From assembly GCA_050732635.1 (NCBI GenBank), contig JBOHRE010000144.1, positions 1 to 6,345 of the forward strand: DNA of 6,345 nt. The letters are read 5' to 3'. This DNA comes from JBOHRE01 sp050732635 (GTDB taxonomy: Bacteria > Gemmatimonadota > Gemmatimonadetes > Longimicrobiales > RSA9). The notes beneath the pieces are model-generated. The model made no database searches and was not told the origin of the DNA. It was given only the letters and a program-made list of their open reading frames with translations. A program made the position numbers and the translations under genes. This document shows, piece by piece, positions 1-4,972 of the stretch (its first letter is position 1; every line of letters begins with the position of its first letter).

Positions 1-87
1 CCTCGCCACCTCCGCGACCGGTCGGTCTTCCTCAATCACTCGCTGAACGGCCTGCAGCTTGAATTCCTTGGAGAATCGCCGGGCCAT
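1..87 (-). CDS. IS3-family transposase OrfA, N-terminal fragment
   Basis: The minus-strand frame from ATG at 87-85 gives 29 residues before the window ends, beginning MARRFSKEFKLQAVQR and ending in PVAEVAR. The pattern of basic residues, then F(S/T)xEFKxxAV, then V(A/S)EVAR, is the opening of the helix-turn-helix DNA-binding domain of IS3-family OrfA (HTH_Tnp_1 / IS911 type). This domain binds the IS ends; in the family a programmed frameshift joins OrfA to the catalytic OrfB. A purine-rich Shine-Dalgarno candidate, AGAGGGG (minus strand, 100-94), lies six bases upstream of the ATG. The gene is partial only because the window ends here. The family call is firm for so short a peptide because the terminal inverted repeat lies just upstream, but the subgroup cannot be named. 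Confidence 0.8.
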   Translation of the reverse strand, partial: MARRFSKEFKLQAVQRVIEEDRPVAEVAR

Positions 88-130
88 GACACACCCCTCT
101 GGAGCTGTTGCTCCTCCTAAATGGTGTGTC
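88..130 (-). promoter_or_regulatory. Nested hairpin in the IS leader covering the orfA ribosome-binding site
   Basis: Positions 88-95 (gacacacc) and 123-130 (ggtgtgtc) are a perfect 8-bp inverted repeat. Inside it, 101-105 (ggagc) and 110-114 (gctcc) form a second 5-bp stem with a 4-base loop. In the minus-strand transcript the 3' arm of the outer stem ends on the base just before the orfA ATG and takes in the end of the Shine-Dalgarno candidate at 100-94. The 5' arm lies in the terminal inverted repeat, so it is present in transcripts entering from outside. The structure is seen in the sequence; its role in blocking translation of impinging transcripts is inferred from IS elements known to use such hairpins (for example IS10 and IS50). 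Confidence 0.5.
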
Positions 131-151
131 CACTTTTCCGGGGCAAGCTCA
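121..151 (-). repeat. IS3-family left terminal inverted repeat
   Basis: The minus strand begins TGAGCTTGCCCC at 151 and runs through GGAAAAGTGGACACACCA, ending near 121. The plus strand therefore ends in the CA typical of IS3-family tips. The partner repeat is outside the window, so the length of the inverted repeat cannot be fixed by comparison. The inner part (130-123) doubles as the 5' arm of the leader hairpin. Confidence 0.65.
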
Positions 152-159
152 CAACATTC

Positions 160-208
160 ATTTTTGTTTGTTTGTTTTTTCTCCGCGCCCTCCGCGTTCT
201 CAGCGGTT
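160..208 (-). repeat. 28-nt CGCnGAG repeat with A-rich tail, copy 1 (downstream of susD)
   Basis: On the minus strand, 208-181 is the 28-nt core: AACCGCTGAG, AACGCGGAG, GGCGCGGAG, i.e. three 9-nt units of form nnCGCnGAG after a leading A. It is followed by an A-rich tail (180-160) made of A runs broken by single Cs (AAAAAACAAACAAACAAAAAT). The same core-plus-tail combination recurs at 4841-4884 in the same orientation. It fills most of the 79-bp gap between the susD stop and the IS tip. The core is not self-complementary, so it is not an ordinary Rho-independent terminator for susD. Confidence 0.75.
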
Positions 209-224
209 AATGTCCTCTGCTCAG

Positions 225-247
225 CGCCCTTCAAAAACCGCAGGGCG
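225..247 (-). other. Small hairpin across the susD stop codon
   Basis: Positions 225-230 (cgccct) and 242-247 (agggcg) form a perfect 6-bp stem around an 11-nt loop that contains the susD TGA. No U-tract follows on the minus strand, so I do not call a terminator. A stem this short in GC-rich DNA may well be chance. Confidence 0.2.
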
Positions 248-1628
248 TGGATAGACCGCGCGCAACGCACTCGTTACGCGGGATCGGGAACGCGGAGGGG
301 ATCGTCTCGCTGGCACTGAAGCGCGGCAGCTGGTCGAGCCGGCCGAAGCGGCGGTGGTCGAGCCAGCGGTGACCGCCCTCGAGCATCAGCGAGAGCCAGC
401 GTTGCTCGAGCAGTTCCGTGATGAAGGCATCGTCGGTTGCCGGAACCGCGATCGGCGGCAGCCCGCCCGAGCGCTGCCGGATGCTGTTCAGGTCGGCGAT
501 GGCGCCGGCGCGGTCACCGGTGAACCAGCGGGCTTCGGCGCGTAGCAGGGTCAGCTCTTCGTTACGGATGATCGGCACGGGGGAGGCCAGGTCCTCGTAG
601 ATCGTGAACCGGACATCCGAGGCAACGCCACTCGCGTCGGTCTGCGGCGGATCCAGGATCGCGGTCTTGGCAGCCACGCGGTCATCCAGCGAGCCGTCGG
701 GCTTGCGGTCGGGCGCGGTGCGCGCCGAGGGGTGCGCCACGATCTGCGGGTCGGAGCCCTGGAACAGGCCGTTGGCCACGTCGCCCGAGCCGGTGCCGAA
801 CGCATGGTAGACGCCCAGATCCAACGGCCCAGCGGGATCGAAGAACGAGGCAGTGAGCGATGTCAACGCGCTCGCATAGTTCTCCATGTACACGTCGACG
901 CGCGCGCGCAGCGCACGGTTGAAGCTGCGGAACGCCGCCGGCGTGGCAAAGCCCGTGAACCCGGAGGTCAATTGGAACGGGAACGAGCCGCCCCCGCTGC
1001 TCAGGTGGGCATCGGCCTCATCGAGCAGATCCACGATGTGCGCGAAGACCTCAGCCTTGCTGACGAACGGCGCGAGCTCCGCGTCGAGCGGGCGGTTCAC
1101 GTCGATGACCGCCCCGTTCACGTCGCGCATGTTCACGACGATGAGGAAGTCCAGGGCCTGGATCGTCTTGGCGAAGCCGCGGATCGCCTCGAGCTCGGCT
1201 GCGCTGAAGCCGCTGACCTGGTCGAGCGCGTTCAGCACGATGCTCGCGTTGCGCAGGTTCGCGTAGCGCGGCGCCCAGCCGCTGCCGCCGAAGGCGCCGT
1301 TGCCGGGGTCCAGCGCGCCCGCGAGCATCTCGTCGATGTAGCGCGGATCGGAGTTGTCGAAGGTGATCGACTCACGGCCGAGGATGCCGAGGTGCGCGAC
1401 ATAGCCGGTCTGCGCAGCCATGCCGGCGCGGGCGCCGATCATCAACCCCTGCGTGGCGTCGATCACCGCGGCGCGGGTCGGGTTCTGCTCCAGCGTCTCG
1501 AGCCCCGGATTGTTGAGGTCCGGGATCATGAAATCGGTGTCACAGCCGGCGGCCAACACCGCTGCGAACACGAGCGCCGGGATCCGGCTCAACGTCTGCT
1601 TCGCTGTATTCATGGTTCGGCTCGTCAT
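231..1628 (-). CDS. SusD/RagB-family outer-membrane nutrient-binding lipoprotein
   Basis: This protein is the surface lipoprotein lid of a SusCD importer, binding substrate over the TonB-dependent barrel encoded just upstream. It has 465 residues, at the short end for the family. A signal peptide with a hydrophobic stretch (about residues 16-28) leads to a lipobox ending in LAAGC, with the lipidated Cys at 29 and Asp at +2. The central part is helix-rich and TPR-like. Family hallmarks follow: RNEELTLLRAEARWFTGDRA leading to ADLNSIRQRSG (355-388), EQRWLSLMLEGGHRWLDHRR (408-427), and a terminal FPIPRNE (447-453). Cys454 and Cys463 close to the C-terminus could pair in a disulfide. The ATG lies one base after the susC stop with no clear Shine-Dalgarno of its own, which points to translational coupling. 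An in-frame ATG five codons later (1613-1611) is an equally possible start and keeps the signal peptide. The ligand is unknown: no degradative enzyme is adjacent. Confidence 0.93.
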   Translation of the reverse strand: MTSRTMNTAKQTLSRIPALVFAAVLAAGCDTDFMIPDLNNPGLETLEQNPTRAAVIDATQGLMIGARAGMAAQTGYVAHLGILGRESITFDNSDPRYIDEMLAGALDPGNGAFGGSGWAPRYANLRNASIVLNALDQVSGFSAAELEAIRGFAKTIQALDFLIVVNMRDVNGAVIDVNRPLDAELAPFVSKAEVFAHIVDLLDEADAHLSSGGGSFPFQLTSGFTGFATPAAFRSFNRALRARVDVYMENYASALTSLTASFFDPAGPLDLGVYHAFGTGSGDVANGLFQGSDPQIVAHPSARTAPDRKPDGSLDDRVAAKTAILDPPQTDASGVASDVRFTIYEDLASPVPIIRNEELTLLRAEARWFTGDRAGAIADLNSIRQRSGGLPPIAVPATDDAFITELLEQRWLSLMLEGGHRWLDHRRFGRLDQLPRFSASETIPSAFPIPRNECVARGLSTPCGF

Positions 1629-1629
1629 G

Positions 1630-4600
1630 TCAGAAGACCAGGTCGACGGAAAGCCAGAAGCTGCGGCTCGGCGGGAACGGCGCGACGTCGATGTTTCGCG
1701 CGATGGACTGGTTGCCGAAATTGCTGACCTCCGGGTCCAGGCCCAGGTAATCGGTGAAGGTCAGCAGGTTGCGTCCGCTCAGCGACAGCCTTGCGGTCTG
1801 CAGCGCCGGGCCCGCGATGCGCTGGAACAGATCCACGGGCAGCTCGTAGCCGAGCGTGACCTCGCGCACCTTGACGTAGCTGCCGTCCTCGATGTAGCCG
1901 CGGCTGTCGCGCAGGTTGCCGCGCCGCGTGATGCGGCGCTCGCCGGCACCGAGCTGGACGACCGTGCCGTCGGCCAGTGTTAACGGCTGCGGGTTCGCCT
2001 TGAAATCGACCGAGTTGGCGCCCGCGTCGGCCAGGAACTGCGTCAGGTTGATCACCGCATTGCCCTTCGACCAGTCGACCAGCGAGGAGAGCTGGAAGCG
2101 GCCGAACTCGAGGTCGTTGGCAAAGCCGATGCGGAAGTCGGGGTTCGCGTCACCGACCTTGGCCACGATGATGTTGCCGTCGGCATCGAGGCCGGCGTTC
2201 GCCACGATCTGCGTGGCCGAGGCGCCTTCCTCGATGCGGAACGCACCGAGCGAGGTGCCAAAGCCGCCGGTCTCGAAGGCCGGCACGGGCAGCGACGTGA
2301 CCTCGCTGCGGTCGCCATAGAACGTGGTGCGCGAGATCCAGCGGAAGTCGCCGGTGCGGATCGGCGTCGCGCTCAACGCGAGCTCGAGCCCGCGCACGCG
2401 CAGCTCGCCGCCGTTGAAGATCTGCGTGGCGAAGCCGGTCGACGGCGCCAGCGTGCGCTGCAGCAGCAGGTCCGAGATGTTCTTCTGGAAGACGGTCGCC
2501 TCGAAGAGCACACTGCTGTCGAAGAGCGTGGCATCGAAGCCGCCCTCGATCTCCGACTGCCGTTCCGGCTGTAGCCCGGCATCACCCGCAACGCCCTGAA
2601 CCACCAGGCCGGGCAGACCCTCGATGTTCGTGGTCGCCGTCAGCGGAGTGAACTTCTGGCCGTACTGCGGCTGGTTGCCACTCTGACCGTACGCGACGCG
2701 CAGCTTCAGGCCGTCGAGCCAATCGGTCAGCGCGTCGAAGCGGTATGACGCCGCGGCTTTCGGGTAGAAGAAGTACTGGTTCGGGTCGCCGTTGACACTG
2801 CTGCGATCGGCGCGCAGGCCCGCGGTCAGCAGCACCCGCTCATCGCGCAGCAGCACCTCCTCCTGAGCGAAAAAGCCGAGGTCGCGCACGACCTGGCGCT
2901 GCTCGCGAATCTGCTGGACCACGCCGGCGTCGCGATTCGGCTGGCCGGCCGTCAGGCCGTAGGCCTCGATGCGCGCGGTGTTGAGGTCACGGTCCTCGTA
3001 CTGCACGCCTGCCGTGAGCGTCGCATTCAGACCGCCCGGACTCGTGTAGTTGTGAATCAGGTGCGCGGTCATGGTCAGGTCCATGTTGTCGCTGTTGCTG
3101 AGCAGCGACGTTCCGGGCAGACCATCCGCCGGCTCGAACTGCAGCTCGGGTGGGAAGTACAGATCGTTCTGCTGTGCGAAGAAGTCGACACCGACCGTGC
3201 CGAGCAGCGAGATGCGGTGCGCGTCACGCTCGTAGGCGTCGAGCTCCGCAGTGCCGCCGGCGATGAAGCGCCAGACGTCCTCGTCGTTCTGCGCGAGGGC
3301 TGCCGTCTCCAACGGGTTGCTGCGCTCGAACAGGTTGTCGGGGTACTGGCCGTCCGCGCCCGGCGACAGGTCGAAGAAGTTGGGCGTGAACGGCAGCACC
3401 ATGTAATAGCTCGTGCCGCTGTTGTCGTTGTTCGTCAGCCCGCGCTGCGCCAGCGTGTGCAGCAGGTTGGTGTTCGCCGTGAGCCGGAATCGGTCGCCGA
3501 ACTCCTGGTGCAGGTTAACGCGCACACCCTGCTTCTCGAAGCCGGTGTTCGCGATGATGCCTTCATCATCCTTGACCGTACCGGAGATGAAGTAGCGGGT
3601 GTCCTCATCACCGCCGCTCACGCTCAGCACGGTTTCACTCGACAGCTCGCTGCGCCCGGCAAGCTGGTCTTCGTGGTCGAAGACCTGGATGGGCGAGCCA
3701 TCGGCGTTGAAGAACTCGGCGGCCCCACTGCCGAAGGCGGCGACTGCCTCGTCGCGCGTCCAGTTGCGCGCACCGAGCTCGTTGGAGCGGACGAAGGTGC
3801 CGACCCGCTGCGTCAGACTGAAGCGCGGCGCGCCGGGCACGCCGCGCTTCGTCGTGATCAGGATCACGCCGTTCGATGCGCGCGAGCCGTACAGCGCAGC
3901 CGCCGACGCGCCCTTCAGGATCTCGATCCGCTCGATATCATTCGGGTTGAGGTCGACCGCGCGATTCACCACGGCGTCCTGGGTGAGCGCCGGGTTCGAC
4001 CCACCCGATGCCTGCGTGACCGCGTTCGCGTTCGAGGCGATCGCCACGTTGCTGACCACGACGCCGTCGACCACGTACAGCGGCTCGTTCTCGCCAATGA
4101 CGGTCGAGACACCGCGCAGCCGAACCTGGACGCCGCCGCCCGGCGCGCCGGAGTTCGTCTCGATCAGCGCGCCCGCCACCTTGCCCTGCATGATCTTCTC
4201 GATCGACTCCGCGGGCGGCGCCTCCTCGACCTCGCGCGTCGTCACCGTAGCCACCGCATTGGCCAGGTTGCGACGCGCCACACTGGTCGCCTGGCCCGTG
4301 ACGACGATGCCCTCGAGGTCGAGCACGTCGATCTCGAGCGCGATCGTGACCGTGCTTTCGCCGGCCGGCACCGTCACGTTGCGGGTCAGATAGCCGAGGT
4401 TCGTGAGCTGCAGCACCGCCTCGCCCGCCGGCACTTCGATCGTGAAGCGACCGGCGACATCGGTCGTGGCGGCCGCGCCCGTGGCCGGCACGACCACGTA
4501 CGCATTGGCCAGCGGCTGCCCGTCCGGGCCGGTGACCAAGCCGCGGATCTGACGCTGCTGCGCGGCGAGCGGAACGACGGCCAACAGCGCGAGGAGCAGC

Positions 4601-4632
4601 GCGCATGTCGGTGCACGGCTTCGGATGTTCAC
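1630..4632 (-). CDS. SusC/RagA-family TonB-dependent outer-membrane receptor
   Basis: This is an active outer-membrane importer powered by TonB-ExbBD, working with the SusD-like lid encoded one base downstream. It has 1000 residues, normal for the family. A signal peptide (about 1-25; ALLLALLAVVPLAAQ core, likely cut near LAA/QQ) precedes a carboxypeptidase-regulatory-like beta-sandwich (about 27-103: GLVTGPDGQPLANAYV and VAGRFTIEVPAG). The TonB-box-like DLEGIVVTG (105-113) comes next, then the plug (about 120-265), ending with the family signature NDIERIEILKGASAAALYGS and SNGVILITTKRG (231-264). The rest is the barrel, with YIEDGSYVKVREVTLGYELP and SGRNLLTF near the end and a terminal aromatic residue (SVDLVF) typical of outer-membrane insertion. 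There is no STN domain, so direct control of an anti-sigma factor is unlikely. The start is GTG (4632-4630), chosen because it yields the signal peptide and has GGAG at 4644-4641, eight bases upstream. The substrate cannot be told. Confidence 0.95.
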   Translation of the reverse strand: MNIRSRAPTCALLLALLAVVPLAAQQRQIRGLVTGPDGQPLANAYVVVPATGAAATTDVAGRFTIEVPAGEAVLQLTNLGYLTRNVTVPAGESTVTIALEIDVLDLEGIVVTGQATSVARRNLANAVATVTTREVEEAPPAESIEKIMQGKVAGALIETNSGAPGGGVQVRLRGVSTVIGENEPLYVVDGVVVSNVAIASNANAVTQASGGSNPALTQDAVVNRAVDLNPNDIERIEILKGASAAALYGSRASNGVILITTKRGVPGAPRFSLTQRVGTFVRSNELGARNWTRDEAVAAFGSGAAEFFNADGSPIQVFDHEDQLAGRSELSSETVLSVSGGDEDTRYFISGTVKDDEGIIANTGFEKQGVRVNLHQEFGDRFRLTANTNLLHTLAQRGLTNNDNSGTSYYMVLPFTPNFFDLSPGADGQYPDNLFERSNPLETAALAQNDEDVWRFIAGGTAELDAYERDAHRISLLGTVGVDFFAQQNDLYFPPELQFEPADGLPGTSLLSNSDNMDLTMTAHLIHNYTSPGGLNATLTAGVQYEDRDLNTARIEAYGLTAGQPNRDAGVVQQIREQRQVVRDLGFFAQEEVLLRDERVLLTAGLRADRSSVNGDPNQYFFYPKAAASYRFDALTDWLDGLKLRVAYGQSGNQPQYGQKFTPLTATTNIEGLPGLVVQGVAGDAGLQPERQSEIEGGFDATLFDSSVLFEATVFQKNISDLLLQRTLAPSTGFATQIFNGGELRVRGLELALSATPIRTGDFRWISRTTFYGDRSEVTSLPVPAFETGGFGTSLGAFRIEEGASATQIVANAGLDADGNIIVAKVGDANPDFRIGFANDLEFGRFQLSSLVDWSKGNAVINLTQFLADAGANSVDFKANPQPLTLADGTVVQLGAGERRITRRGNLRDSRGYIEDGSYVKVREVTLGYELPVDLFQRIAGPALQTARLSLSGRNLLTFTDYLGLDPEVSNFGNQSIARNIDVAPFPPSRSFWLSVDLVF

Positions 4633-4640
4633 GGGTTCGT

Positions 4641-4644
4641 CTCC
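4641..4644 (-). promoter_or_regulatory. Ribosome-binding site fixing the GTG start of susC
   Basis: The minus strand reads GGAG, then eight bases (ACGAACCC), then GTG. No in-frame ATG gives a better signal peptide, so this site decides the start. Confidence 0.7.
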
Positions 4645-4686
4645 GGTGATTGACGAGAGAGCGAGGGCCTGTCGCCCTGCGCGCGG

Positions 4687-4716
4687 ATCTTATTCGACTC
4701 CTACACGCACTGTCAA
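4687..4716 (-). promoter_or_regulatory. Predicted sigma70-type promoter of the susC-susD operon
   Basis: On the minus strand, 4716-4711 reads TTGACA, a perfect -35 consensus. After an 18-nt spacer, 4692-4687 reads TAAGAT, four of six matches to TATAAT including TA at the start and AT at the end. Transcription would begin near 4680, giving a leader of about 48 nt before the GTG at 4632. It is well placed and lies outside the repeats. The Bacteroidota-type TTTG / TAnnTTTG promoter is not evident, which argues for a housekeeping sigma factor of the common kind. No operator is recognisable. Confidence 0.6.
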
Positions 4717-4774
4717 AGTATTCCCAACCAGGAACGTCCAGGGGGCCTCGATGTTTGACGCCCGCCCGGGCATG

Positions 4775-4802
4775 AACCGCAGAGTACGCCGAGAACGCTG
4801 AG
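4775..4802 (+). repeat. 28-nt CGCnGAG repeat, inverted copy upstream of susC
   Basis: The plus strand reads AACCGCAGAG, TACGCCGAG, AACGCTGAG: the same three-unit core as the other copies but in the opposite orientation. It matches 23 of 28 positions with the copy at 4945-4972 (read on the minus strand), and all five differences fall in the variable n columns. With the neighbouring direct copies it forms a long imperfect inverted repeat, with about 54 nt to the nearest one. It lies about 60 nt upstream of the susC -35 element. Confidence 0.75.
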
Positions 4803-4840
4803 ATTACCGGCACTACGTTTGGTCATCGGCACGCCCAATA

Positions 4841-4972
4841 TTTTTGTTTGTTTTTTTCCGCGCGCCCTCAGCGCCTCGGCGGTTCCATACAAAGGTTTCT
4901 CTCCGCGCGCTCTGCGTCCTCGGCGGTTCCATACAAAGGCCCCTCTCCGCGTGCTCTGCGTCCTCGGCGGTT
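4841..4972 (-). repeat. Tandem array of three 28-nt CGCnGAG repeats with A-rich tail, downstream of mgtE
   Basis: On the minus strand the cores lie at 4972-4945, 4928-4901 and 4884-4857, a period of 44-45 nt. The spacers begin 'gga/gag' to AGGGGC or AGAAACC and share CCTTTGTATGG. Each core is three 9-nt units of form nnCGCnGAG; the last is slightly degenerate, lacking one base in its second unit. After the last core comes an A-rich tail (4856-4841; AAAAAACAAACAAAAAT), matching the tail of the copy at 160-208. The first core begins at the second and third bases of the mgtE TAA stop. I see no stem followed by a U-tract, so intrinsic termination is not supported. Confidence 0.8.

Larger units (their letters stand above)
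1..151 (-). mobile_element. Left end of an IS3-family insertion sequence, cut by the window edge
   Basis: On the minus strand this stretch reads as an IS3-family left end. The terminal sequence is TGAGCTTGCCCCGGAAAAGT followed by GGACACACCA, beginning at about 151. A short leader follows, then a start codon at 87-85 opening an OrfA-like transposase frame that runs out of the window. The tip pattern (TGA, a C-rich run, then GGAAAAGTGGACA) matches what I know of IS3-family terminal inverted repeats; this is from memory, not from a search. The right end, orfB and any target duplication lie outside, so intactness cannot be judged. The element sits 79 bp beyond the susD stop and faces the same way as susCD, so read-through transcription from that operon would enter it. 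The exact tip could be off by a few bases. Confidence 0.8.
4633..4970. other. Intergenic region between mgtE and susC
   Basis: This 338-nt gap holds no gene I can support. Read from mgtE towards susC it contains three tandem 28-nt repeat cores, an A-rich tract (4857-4841), a short unique stretch, one repeat core in the opposite orientation (4802-4775), about 60 nt of unique sequence, the susC promoter (4716-4687), and a roughly 48-nt leader with GGAG before the GTG start. The leader also has a small 5-bp hairpin near its 5' end (4664-4668 with 4674-4678). Open frames here are low-complexity translations of the repeat (strings such as RRGAEGARKK) and are not genes. Confidence 0.75.

Noticed and set aside
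152..230. Intrinsic terminator of susD
   Set aside because: The T-run is on the plus strand (A-rich in the susD transcript) and no GC-rich hairpin is followed by a U-tract in the minus-strand RNA.
59..319. Plus-strand open frame of 86 codons
   Set aside because: It runs across the IS end, the T-rich repeat flank and the antisense of the susD 3' end, and its product has no recognisable domain.
732..1727. Long plus-strand open frame opposite susD
   Set aside because: The product is Arg/Ala/Glu/Val-rich without domains, as expected for an antisense frame in GC-rich DNA; the minus-strand SusD is unmistakable.
3052..4653. 533-codon plus-strand open frame opposite susC
   Set aside because: It is an antisense shadow: low-complexity Arg/Val/Asp/His composition, no motifs, and the whole length is covered by the well-supported SusC gene.
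4841..4972. Possible CRISPR array
   Set aside because: The unit is 44-45 nt with nearly identical short spacers and an internal 9-nt period, so the spacers are not unique and no cas gene is present.
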